From: Symbiodinium natans
Taxonomy: Eukaryota > Sar > Dinophyceae > Suessiales > Symbiodiniaceae
Assembly (NCBI GenBank): GCA_905221605.1
Contig: CAJNDS010002288.1
Span: 62,001-126,000 of the forward strand
Length of the DNA: 64,000 bases
Direction of reading: 5' to 3'
Part shown: in pieces, positions 39,735 to 50,244 of the stretch
Position numbering within the stretch: the first letter of the stretch is position 1
Layout of the letters: each line of letters starts with the position of its first letter
Translations under genes and position numbers: made by a program
The notes under the pieces: generated by a model
The model's database searches: none
Told to the model about the DNA's origin: nothing
What the model saw: the letters and a program-made list of their open reading frames with translations, nothing else

Positions 39735-40830
39735 ATGTGGCCCAGGTGTTTGGGGGAATCAGGTTTTGAGAAAATGAATATATACTGTTGCTTTTACCCT
39801 GAAACAGGGTGAAAGAAGGGACATGTACCAAAATTATATTGGGTGGTATGTACCCTTTTTGAAGGTAGTCGGGTTGAGGTTACTCAAGGCAGGGCCTGGC
39901 CAGGATGCACTCCCAACCATGGTGGGCTGCATTTCACCGTGGGAGGATTTCAACTCCGCGCGCATGCGCATGCACATGCACATGTGCACAGGCTGTTTCT
40001 CCAGATGATAAGTCCATCATCCAGAGCTCGGTGCTGTAGTTAGCCTAGGACTCAGAGCAGGCCCTTATTCCCGCCTTTTGAGGGTTTGGCCCCTTTAAAC
40101 CACAAAAGGGCACCCTTTAGATTCCCAGATCTTGGGTCTAGTAGATAGTATGAGACCTGGACGGCAGAGGCATGAAAGGAGTTGCTGCTGTCAGGTTCGG
40201 GTTTAGGGTTGTTTGGGGTTCTAAGGCTGTGGGGCCTACCCGTAGTACCTCATGCCTGGTCACAGCTCTGAAATAGAGGTTGCCATTATATGGCGGCCCC
40301 AAAAAGGGACATAGTTTAAGCACGAACCACCTTTGAAAAGGGGCAAACAATTCGGGGCCTCTAGGGCCCTTGAGGAATTAGGAACCTAAGCCCTAAGCCC
40401 TAAACCCTAAGCCCTAAACCCTAAGCCTTAAACCCTAAGCCCTAAGCCCTAAACCCTAAACCTAAACCCAAACTCCCAAGACCGAAACCCAAGCGAAACA
40501 AACCGAGTTTAGGTTTTCGATGTTTTTGGCTTCAATGGTTCGACTCCGTGGACTCAAGAAAGGGTACTTGCAGGTTCATGGTACTTGGAAACCCAATGAT
40601 AACTGCACTTGTAACCCTGTTAGGGTTTCGGGTTTAGGGTTTAGGGTTTAGGGTTTAGGGTTTAGGGTTTAGGGTTTAGGGTTTAGGGTTTAGGGTTTAG
40701 GGCTACACTTTTAATTGGGTGATAAGTACCCTACCTCCAAATCCCCATAGGGCTGAGGCAACTCTTCCCTTCATTCAACCTCTGAGTGGTGCTTTGGAGT
40801 TTTGAGCCCTACGCCCTTACCCTGGACCCT
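39735..40830. other. Non-coding downstream region
   Basis: GCGCATGCGCATGCACATGC (alternating purine-pyrimidine) lies at about 39960-39990. Unassigned sequence runs to 40375 and CCCTAAG words occur at 40385-40465. Confidence 0.5.
40567..40745 (+). repeat. F2 element split by a telomeric array
   Basis: The F2 left half (ACTTGCAGGTTCATGGTACT...ACTGCACTTGTAACCCTG) ends at about 40618, an array of about 10 TTTAGGG units follows, and the F2 right half (CTACACTTTTAATTGGGTGA, TAAGTACCCTACCTCCAA) resumes at about 40702. The array therefore arrived after F2, or expanded from the TTAGGGTA word present in F2. Confidence 0.75.
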
Positions 40831-40834
40831 AAGC

Positions 40835-40945
40835 CCTAAACCCTCTTAAACCCTCTTAAACACTCTTAAACCCTCTTAAACCCTCTTAAACCCTCTTAAA
40901 CCCTCTTAAACCCTCTTAAACCCTCTTAAACCCTCTTAAACCCTA
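40835..40945 (-). repeat. 10-bp tandem repeat AAACCCTCTT
   Basis: About 11 units, a telomeric variant with a CTT insertion. Confidence 0.9.
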
Positions 40946-41027
40946 AGCGCTCTAAACCCTAAACCTTCTACACCCTAAACCCTACAGTCTAAGCCTCAAG
41001 ACCCCTCAACCCTACACTGGCGAATCT

Positions 41028-41125
41028 CAGGCTCCCACTGCTGGCCGACACGTCCGATCTTCCTGGGCTGGCGGCAGAAAATCCCTGTGGCAGTTGGCTT
41101 TGGCAATGGGGCAAGAGCCTAGATG
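41028..41125 (+). pseudogene. PPR-like fragment
   Basis: Near 41075-41120 the frame reads GGRKSLWQLALAMGQEPR, resembling the GGEWQMALxLxxM core. It is bounded by repeats and no partner exon was found. Confidence 0.35.
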
Positions 41126-41127
41126 AC

Positions 41128-41470
41128 CCATACTATCCCCTCAGAATCCCTATATATTAAACGTGGAATCCCTATACATTTATTTACATATTTGGCATCC
41201 CTACATAATATGTTTTATAGAATCATGAGAAGATCAGCCACCCAAAAGGCCCATTCCAACGACATAGGAAACAGACGCCGCAAGCAGATCTCCCGACCAA
41301 ACCGACCCTAAGACCCCTCAGCGCTACTCCCGGCCTAGCCCCTGAGACCCTTAGACCCTGAGACCTTTAGACCCTGAGACCCTGAGACCCTTAGAGCCTT
41401 ATAGATGCTTAGACCCCAAGACCCTGAACCCTAAACCCTGAACCCGAAACCCTGAACCCTAAACCCTGAA
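41128..41470. other. No gene recognised
   Basis: 41140-41230 is AT-rich with GAATCCCTATA repeated; 41330-41470 is a degenerate GACCCT(T/G)A repeat grading into the next array. Confidence 0.5.
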
Positions 41471-41504
41471 CCCTAGACCCTGAACCCGAAACCCTAGATC
41501 CTTT

Positions 41505-41670
41505 AGACCCCAAGACCCCAAGACCCCAAGACCCCAAGACCCCAAGACCCCAAGACCCCAAGACCCCAAGACCCCAAGACCCCAAGACCCCAAGACCCCA
41601 AGACCCCAAGACCCCAAGACCCCAAGACCCCAAGACCCCAAGACCCCAAGACCCCAAGACCCCAAGACCG
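41505..41670 (-). repeat. 8-bp tandem repeat GACCCCAA
   Basis: About 20 perfect units. The Gly/Leu/Val-rich open frames on the reverse strand (LGSWGLGV periodicity) are a product of the repeat. Confidence 0.95.
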
Positions 41671-41935
41671 TAGACCTCACTCCATGTAGCAAAGATCGAT
41701 GTAAAGAAGCCTCAGGATGCACTAGGGTTTAGGGTTTAGGGTTTAGGGTTTGGGGTTTAGGGTTCAGGGTTCAGGGTTCAGGACAGGGTTCAGGGTTTAG
41801 TTGGGGACTAGGCTTCAGACTTTAGACTTTGGGGCTCGGGGTTGTGCATGGACATCCGGTAGCGTCTTGCGGCCAGGTGAGGGCGACTTCACGGTGGAGG
41901 TGGGCCGACATGCAGGGTTAGGGTGTCATGTGTAG

Positions 41936-42025
41936 GGTTTAGGGTTTAGGGTTTAGGGTTTAGGGTTTAGGGTTTAGGGTTTAGGGTTTAGGGTTTAGGG
42001 TTTAGGGTTTAGGGTTTAGGGTTTA
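41936..42025 (+). repeat. Telomere-like array
   Basis: About 12 perfect TTTAGGG units. Confidence 0.95.
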
Positions 42026-44460
42026 GTGGGACGTCCCACCTAGATCCCCAAACTTGGGTTAGGGTTCTTCTGCATGTTTTGGGGGGTTGAATTTAAGTTG
42101 AGGGTTCCGGGTGCAGGGACATGTAGAGGGCTACTCAACTAGCCCTAAACCCGAGTGCATGCTGTTGGCACCTTATATTTAGGCTCCTGGTTTAGGGTTT
42201 AGTTTCGTTTATGGTTGATCCTAGTTTCAGACCCAGGGGTTTAGGGTTTAGGGTTTAGGGCGCCAAATTGGTTCAGGGTTCTTTCTGTTCTCAGGGCGTC
42301 TGGCGAGCAGGTTGTTGAATTTTGCCTCAGAACCTCTGCTCTCGACCAAGAACCCTAGTCCCTGAACCCCTAAGCCCTACTGTAAACCCTGAACCCTTTA
42401 CCCTAATGAAACCCTAAACCCTCCAGAGCCTCGTCTGGACCTCCTAAGCCTCCCTGTATGCCTCGTTCTCGCTCTTCTCTAGCTCGGATTGTCCGCGGAA
42501 AACACCAAACCCGAAACCCTAAACCCTAAACTACACAAACTTCCGAAGCCCTAAGCCCGAAAGCTCAAGTGCCAGACCTCCTAAGCCCTCAAGCCCGCCC
42601 CTAAGCATCCTACTTGGAGTTGCAAGGGTACTGAGCAGTAGGGTTACGAGTAGGTGACCTCTGGCTAAACCTGTATTTGAGATACTTAAAACCACACATA
42701 ATTAATATGTATACATATACGTACATAATATATATATATATGCATAAATGAATAATGAATATATATATATATATGTAAATATAAATAAATAAATAAATAA
42801 ATAAATATATATAGATATATCTGTACCCATGAACCCTAAACCCTACACGCTAAACCCTAAACACTACTCATAAGTACCCATGAAGCTTCACGGAAACCCC
42901 CCCCCCCCCCTGTTGTGTGAGACGTGAGGCGGACCGCCCCAAGGTGAAGGCTCTCACTGACGAGCTCTTGCACCTCAGCCGATTTAGGGTTTAGGGTTTA
43001 GGGTTTAGGGCTTAGGGCTTAGGGCTTAGGGCTTAGGGCTTGAGGCGTTAGGGGTTTAGGGGTTTCGGGGTTTGGGGGTTCAGGGGTTTACGGGTTTAGG
43101 TTTTGGGGGCTTAGTTGTGCAGGGTGTGGCCCTAAGTCTCCAAAAGAGCTGGTGCACCAGCATGCCCCAGTAGTACCACACGTTTCCTCCTTTTTTAGGT
43201 TCGGGGGTTCCTTTTTGATTTTGAACCCGAGACGCTGACCCCTAAAGCCTTTGGGGCAACCTTGTCTCTAGATTGCGGAAGGCACCTATGCAGGCCGCCT
43301 CCAGATCAACAGGCCCCCAACTCCCCTGAAGCCCAAGACGTCCCGGTGCAAACCGGGGGGGGGGGGGGAGGACCCTCCCAAATTATTAATGGCCACTGAA
43401 CCGTAGAACCCTAAAACCCTAAACCTTACGTCTAGTAGCAAGACTTCAGCGGCTGATAACCCTCCACCTGAGCTTGGAAGCCCAGTGGTACCTTAATATG
43501 GCTACTGGGCTACCAAGTGAGGTGACTTAAGTCTTGGGTTCTCAGGGGCCGTAATAACCTCAGGACTTCTTGGCCACATACAGGGTGAACGTGCACATTT
43601 GGGGAAGGCCGATCACAAGCCAGTTTCGGCAGCGCGGCTTATAGATACAAAGACATTTCAAATATGAACAGAAACACAATGACAAGGTTGAAAACCTGCA
43701 CGAAAAAGCCGCAAGCACAAGTACAAGTACAGGACTAATTACAAGAAGCAGAGCCGTACATGCCTACTTCAACGAACAAGTAGACATGTATAGACATATA
43801 TCAAGATTCATGCAAGTATGTATGTATCGCCGCCAAGGAAGCTCAAATGCCATGCTCTCTGGCTTCGTCGTCCCTTGGCACTGGAATCAACATTGAAACT
43901 TTATCCCCTAAAGCTCAAACCCCTCAAATCTCAAGTCCACAGCCCTAGGCCGCAACAATCTCTAAGCCCTGTAAACCACAGCCGTATACCCAAACCCCAT
44001 TAGCCTTTCAGCCTTCTCGGCCTTATGAACCATGCAAGATCTGCAATCTGTATACATATAGTATATATATATATATATCTCTCTCTCTCTCTCTCTCTCT
44101 CGCTCCCTCTCTCTTTTTGCATGTAGAAGCCCTGGGAAGCCTAAACATGACATCATCAACCCTAAGCCCTCAACCCCCGCTCGGCGCGGTTTAGCCCTCC
44201 ACAGCCTGTGTTTAAGGTTCTAGGGTCCCCAGGGTTTAGGGTTTAGGGTTTAGAGTTGCACAGCTTAGGGTTTAGGGTTTAAGGTGTAGGGTTGAGGGTT
44301 GAGGGGTACAGACCCCATGGTACCCGGCGAGCTGGAAATAGTAGGGGCAATTGCCTGGAACCCTAAACCCAGCTGTCGTGTACCACTATAGTAGTCAGGG
44401 TATATGACCCCAATTTTAGGGTTCTTTGGGTCCCCAAGTATTGGGCGTTGCGTGAGATAC
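42026..44460. other. Gene-poor stretch with orphan coding-like pieces
   Basis: (TA)n and (ATAA)n lie at 42725-42815, telomeric variants at 42985-43045, a G-run at 43358-43368, a partial F3 at 43472-43520, and (TA)n-(TC)n at 44061-44110. Two short GC-rich frames bounded by possible splice sites, EADRPKVKALTDELLHLS (about 42929) and IAEGTYAGRLQINRPPTPLK (about 43273), may be exons of unknown genes. Confidence 0.4.
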
Positions 44461-44545
44461 CTAAACCCTAAACCCTAAACCCTAAACCCTAAACCCTAAA
44501 CCCTAAACCCTAAACCCTAAACCTTAAACCCTAAACCCCAAACCC
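44461..44545 (-). repeat. Telomere-like array
   Basis: About 11 CCCTAAA units. Confidence 0.95.
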
Positions 44546-44629
44546 TATACCACTCCGCTGGCTGTTGGCCCGGCATGCTTGCATATTCTGCAGCCGATGG
44601 CAAGGACATGTGGTCAGTTCTCAAAGTTA

Positions 44630-44940
44630 GTGTCCCTTCTGAATTACCCTAAAAACACGGGGCCGCCTTATGATAGCAATGATAGTAACCACAGAAGGGA
44701 CCCTAATGTAGAGAAATGGCCAAATGCAGCGTCTTTTGGACTGACCTTACCGACAACGGACAAGGCCACTCATCAGGTGCTCGGAGGCAGACTTCTCGTA
44801 CCATTTGTTTAAGAACCCCCCCCCCCCCCCCCCCGGAAAATAATGCAAGACCATTATCCCAATTACGCCTATATTACCCTTCTAAGGAAGAATATATTTG
44901 ATTTTTTTGTTGGGGGGGGGGGGGGTTCTGAAGCAAACTA
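44630..44940. repeat. F7-type element(s) with C-run and G-run ends
   Basis: GTTTAAGAAC followed by an 18-C run (about 44809-44834) is mirrored by a G-run followed by GTTCTGAAGC (about 44916-44935). Interior words GATTTTTTTGT and ACCATTATCCCAATTAC match other F7 copies. The upstream part (44630-44800) may be a second insertion. Confidence 0.5.
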
Positions 44941-46354
44941 GTAGCTAATTCTCTAAAGCCTAAACCCGAAACCCCAAACCCTAAACCCTAAACCCGGGAG
45001 GGGGTTCTTAAGCAAATAGTGGTCTCTGGTTCCTTGGCAGCTGCGCTGACGGTGGATCCGTGAGCAGGTGAGCCTCTCTGAGACCAAACCTCAAGGCCGA
45101 AATAAGAAGCGGTTTAGGGTTTTTAGGGTTTAGGGTCTAGGGCCTCGTTGCACAGTTGTCTTGTAAGAACAAGAATAATATATATATATATACACACGAA
45201 AATACATACATATATATATACATAAACAAAAAATGAATAAATATTATATATATGTTACGGTCCTGTATCGTTTCGCTTTTGTTGTTGAACCTACAGCGAT
45301 GTAGAGTGCTAGGACACGGGAGCTACACCCTAAACCTCAAGCCCGAAACCCTCAGCCCTATTTTTAGGTTTGGGGTTTAGGGTTCAGGGTTTAGGGGTTA
45401 GGGTTTAGGGTTCAGGGGTTAGGGTTTAGGGTTCAGGGTTAGGGTTTAGGGTTAGGGCCCATAAAGCCCTAAACCGTAAGTTACTGCCGAACCCAGAAAC
45501 CGGGTAGGATCATACGGGGGATTCCGAATGGAGGGGTGCCCTTTTTGTGGTGGGGGGGAAGGGGGGGCCGGGTGTCCTATAGTAAGGCATATCGTGTTTT
45601 TTGGTACCCCTATGTCGGATTCATCTGACAAGTCTGAACATTCTCGTCAGCCCTTCATGACACCAAGGCCCTTAACTACCAGTGGGTTTGTTTAGGGTGT
45701 AGGGCTTAGGGCTGAGGGCTTATGGTTTAGAGCTTCGGGTTGGGAGCCTTGTCGGGCTTGGGCTTGTGATCACGTAGCCGTACGTCCGAGACACTGAGCC
45801 CTAAACCCTACGCAATGATTCTAAATCCGAAGACCTGTAACCCCAGCACCCGAAACCCGAAAGAAGGACACCCTCAAATTTGAAACCCTATAAAGCCTAA
45901 ACCCTTAAAACCCGAAGACCGTGAAGCTTGAGGTGATATGCTGAAGTGGCGCTTTTACCAGCGGCCCGTCTGTTCTGTGGACTTGAGAACGCTTGCAAGG
46001 TTTAGTGTTTAGGGGGCTTAGGGCTTCGGATTACGTTGAGCTTCGGGTATTGTTGTTCTTGCTATGACAATCTTCTTATCTTTGTTCTGTTCTTCGTGTG
46101 ATTTTTGTTGGGTTTCTTATTCTTCTGATTTTTACTGGTACGGGGGGGGGGCGCGGGGGGGGGGGGGGGGGGGGGGGGGGGCGGTCCCGCTGAAGCTGGG
46201 GTAAGGGGGAGCATCCCAATAAGTGCCCATGAACCTTCAAGAAAACCCCAAACCTTGGCAGCGAAGCAAGAGTGAGCCCCGAGGCGTGGAGCCTCGTAAA
46301 ACCCTAAAGCCTACGACAACCCTAAAACCCCAAACCCTAACCCCCCCCCCCCCC

Positions 46355-46393
<39 letters not shown>

Positions 46394-47050
46394 TCTATAT
46401 ATATATATCAATAATATTCAACGTAAAACAAAAATCTATCTAATCCTAAACCCACTTCCGAACCTCTTCCAGGTCGCTGTTTCCCCGGGGCCAAGGCCAT
46501 CCTCCCAAGTTGGAGGAGGCCCACGCTCGCTTCTTCCTAGGGTTTAGGGTTTAGGGTTTAGGGTTTAGGGTTTAGGATTTAGGGTTAGGGTTCAGGGTTT
46601 AGGGTTTAGGATTTAGGGGGAATAGGTTGTTAAGGTTTTGGGGTGTTGGGGTTTACTTGTCTTTTGTTGCTGAGAAACCAGGAGCCCAATACCCTATACC
46701 TATGATTGAGGAATATCGCCTATCTTTCTTCATTTGGAGACCTAAATATACGGTTACTCGAATGAAATCTGAAAGTCCGGTACCACAGCAAAGCAGCCAC
46801 AAAAGCAGAGGCCCAAACCCTGAACCCTAAACCCCAAACCCTGGTAAAGTATCGGAGTGCCTGGCACAAGCGAGCGGCTCTCGCAGCACCAGGTGGTTGC
46901 ACACGGCAGACGTTGTGCGAGAAATTAGCTGTCCCGCCAAGATCCACAACCTTAAACCCAATAAGCAAACCCTAAACCCTAGATCCTAAAACCTAAACCC
47001 TAAAAGAGGCACTTGGAAGCCTTGAGAAGGTCTTAATGGGGTGACTTAAA
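44941..47050. other. Gene-poor stretch
   Basis: It holds (TA)n at 45177-45260, telomeric variants with TTAGGGTTCAGGG at 45365-45455, a 42-bp G-run at 46141-46182, a C-run/A-run/(TA)n chain at 46340-46410, and a TTTAGGG array at 46538-46615. 46495-46540 and 46690-46830 are coding-like but unidentified. Confidence 0.45.
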
Positions 47051-47560
47051 ATGGCCCGAAGCCCTGGTGTTCCCAGCCATCGAAGTCATCAGCAGTCCCC
47101 AGATCTGAAGGACACGATCCAGACCTTCCTGCAGCGGTACAACTTCACTTCGGAGTTGCAACATTTGGCTTCTGGGCAGAACGAACTCTGTGAGGGTTTA
47201 GGGTTTAGGGTTGAGGGTTGAGGGTTTAGGGTTTAGTGTTTAGGGTTTGGGGTTGCCCTTCATCCAGGCTTACCTGCGCTCTTGCCAAAGCCCCAAAGCC
47301 CCAACACTAGTCAGAAGTTCAGCACCACGGTGGGGGCGGGGTGGGGGGCACCAGCGTGCAGGAAGATGAGACGCGCCAAGGCGGGTCCGGTCCTATGGTA
47401 CGGACCAAACCGAGATCGATACTTCGCGGGCTTTTTGACCATCCTGAGGCCAGGGATCCGAGGATGGAACCCTGGCGCGAGATCGTCTTCGTCGTGGCCG
47501 AGGGTGGAGAATTCTACCCGTTTCCCTGGTACCTGAGTTTCGGAGCCGTCTTGACTCTAC
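47051..47560 (+). CDS. Two-exon candidate gene start, unidentified
   Basis: ATG 47051 opens MARSPGVPSHRSHQQSPDLK, then DTIQTFLQRYNFTSELQHLA and SGQNELCE, ending at a telomeric tract (47196-47255). After GTGCAG| (47361) an acidic frame continues EDETRQGGSGPMVRTKPRS, then DPRMEPWREIVFVVAEGGEF and YPFPWYLSFG. Composition and amino-acid mix look coding, but I recognise no family, and the donor of exon 1 was not resolved. Confidence 0.35.
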
Positions 47561-49011
47561 AAGCCAGCCTCTTTTTCTTTGTTTTTGGTGGGCCTGCGGT
47601 GGTGCCGTGCTGTGCAGTGCAGCGCGGCAAGGGCCATCTGAAATGTGTAGCGAAGCCCCAAACCCCAAACCCTGAACCCCAAACCCTAAACCAACCCGAA
47701 ACCCTCCAAACGCTCCCAAGTCATGAAGCCCGAGCCCTGTAGCTCGCCGTAGCCCTGGCCTTCATAGTATGGTTTCTTGGCTACTAAGAAACTCATGGGT
47801 TTGCGGACCCTGTTGAAAGGGCACCTTGTGGGGATCAGCACCCAGTTTTCGGTTTAGGGTTTAGGGTTTAGAGACACCCAAAACCCTACCAAACGCCCGG
47901 ATTTTCGATGGTTCTTTCGATGCTGATAGCCGAACCGGACCCACACCCCAGTCTTCAACCCCTCAAGCCACACACCCGGAACCCTCCTCCGTGATTTTGG
48001 GTTTGGGCCTGGATTGTCCAAGACCGCTGAGCCCTACACCAAGCCCAAAACCCTAACCCGAAGCCCTACACCCTGAAGCCCAAACCCTAAACTGCCCTAA
48101 AGCCTTCTGCAGCCCTGCAGCCCAGGAGCAGGGTGGACTAAGTCCACTGATGCTGGCTAGTCGGGGAGCCTAGTGTGTCCACATGGGGCAGTAGGTTTCC
48201 CTAGAGCCGATCGAGCTGAACCACCCCCCCCCCCCCCCCATATAAAAACGAAGTACGATCAGCTATGTTCCACGGAGTGCCGAGTATATTTAAGGTTGGA
48301 ATCATGCGCCCTTCGCATGGTCCCTTCCCGTATGGGCCCGTCTTATGTACAGTGTATATAAGGGTGATCTAACAGGGACCCAAATTCAGGACCCGTGCTT
48401 GCAAACCCTGAGAGTAGTATGTGTGGAGTTTGGGGTTTAGGGCTTAGGGTTTGAGGGTTTGAGGGTTTAGGCCGTCTGGACTTTTGCAAAGTTGAACAAG
48501 TAAAGGGCGGCCAGCTGGCTCAACTCCACGGCCCTTTCCCTATATACCCTACATACCCTATGTACCCCAATGTACCCTAGTTTTCCCGAATATACCCTTA
48601 GTCATGTACCCGCATCTACCCTAGAAAGCCCTAATATGCCCTAATATACCCTGGATGCACCCTATCCGAGGCCTTGTTTTGTGTGCGGGGGGTCAGGATG
48701 TCTACCGACGGCTCCCCTGGACCCTGGAACCCTACAAGACCTAACAAGCCCCAGGGTTTAGGGTTTAGGGTGTAGGTTTAGGGTTTAGGGTTTGGGGCTT
48801 AACAAAACTTTCCCAAGCTTCCGTTTCAGACGCCAGGTATCCTAAGTTCTGTTAAATCCATAAATCCCCGTAAGCCCCAACAAGACCTTACTACACCCCC
48901 CCCCCCCCCCCCCCCCCCAAACGAATCCTACTAGCCAGAGAAAGCCTCTTCAACCCAATAAACCCTAAACCCCAAGGCCAAAACCCTTAAAGCCCAAACC
49001 CAGAAGACCAG
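47561..49011. other. Gene-poor stretch
   Basis: Degenerate CCCTAAA words, a partial F3 end (47755-47795), a C-run at 48222-48240, an F5 patch (48325-48400), an irregular ATATACCCTA repeat (48540-48660) and a C-run (48895-48918). Confidence 0.5.
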
Positions 49012-50208
49012 GCATTGAGGGAAACATCCCCATCATCAAGATTCTCGTGGAGGGGAAGGCTATGAGACCAGCCGGTGTGAACCTTAAGCCTTAAACCCTA
49101 AACCCTAAGCCCTAAACCCTAGACAAGAATGCGCACCCTGGGGGTTCAGGGTGGGTTCAGGGTTTAGGGTTGAGGGTTCTGGTGAGGCTGTGAAGGAGGG
49201 GATGGGTTTAGGGTTTAGGGTTTAGGGTTTTAGGGTTTAGGGTTTAGGGTTTAGGGTTTAGGGTTTAGGGTTTAGGGTTTAGGGTTGAATCGTAGCACGC
49301 GGCCTCCGACGTCAGAGGGCCGCCACATACGCAACGACCTATTGCTGCTCCAGTTGGGGCCTGGGCTTAGACTTTAAACAGGTTAAAGGGTATGTAGGGT
49401 ATATTAGGGCATCTTCGGGTATATAGGGTATCTAGGATTTGTAGGCTATATTAGGGTCTTGACATTAGACATGCAGGCTGGCCAGGAATTGGGACAAGAT
49501 GCTACATGCCCCTATCCCCGCCCCCCCACGCCCCCGAAATGCTGCACCTTCCAACTAGGTACCCCAGACCCTAAAATCCCTAGAACCGAAGCCCTAAACC
49601 CAAAACCCAAAACCCTAAACCCTACTCTTGGGAAACCCCGCGACACCGGGGCACTGATCTTCGGCTTCAAGTAGACACAGCCACAGACTGGGGGGCGTCA
49701 TTGAGGGTTTAGGGTTTAGGGCTTAGGGTTTAGGGTTTAGGGTTTAGGGTTTAGGGTGTAGCCAACCAAGAGAGGAGGGCAAGAAGAGCGACCTGAAAAG
49801 GCAGCCCGCCTTCGGGGGCCAAAAAAAACAAACATAAGGGAGGGCGAACATCGACGAAGCGCCTCTGTGAACACCCCTGTGAACCCCAAGACCCTGACTG
49901 CGCGCAAACCCCGGTTTAGGGTGTAGGGTTTAGGGTTTAGGGTTTAGGGTTTAGGGCGAGAACCCCAAACCCTGAACTCTGAACGCGCCCGAAGACCCTG
50001 AATCCTAGAAACCCTCAGCTTTGAGTTTCGATCTCACTCGTGGAATCATCCGCAAGCCCTATACATTTGCATCTCTTCTCGCTGGCCAGGCGGACCCCAA
50101 CGAACTCATGACCTGGGACATCAAGGACGGGGAATTTTGGGCGGCTTCAATCCCGACAATCTAAACCCGAAACCGGACATCAAGGACTGTGTGCACTATG
50201 ATGAGAAT

Positions 50209-50244
<36 letters not shown>

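Noticed and set aside
41409-41722. Gly/Leu-rich reverse-strand proteins
   Set aside because: Translation of the (GACCCCAA)n array; the LGSWGLGV period equals three 8-bp units.
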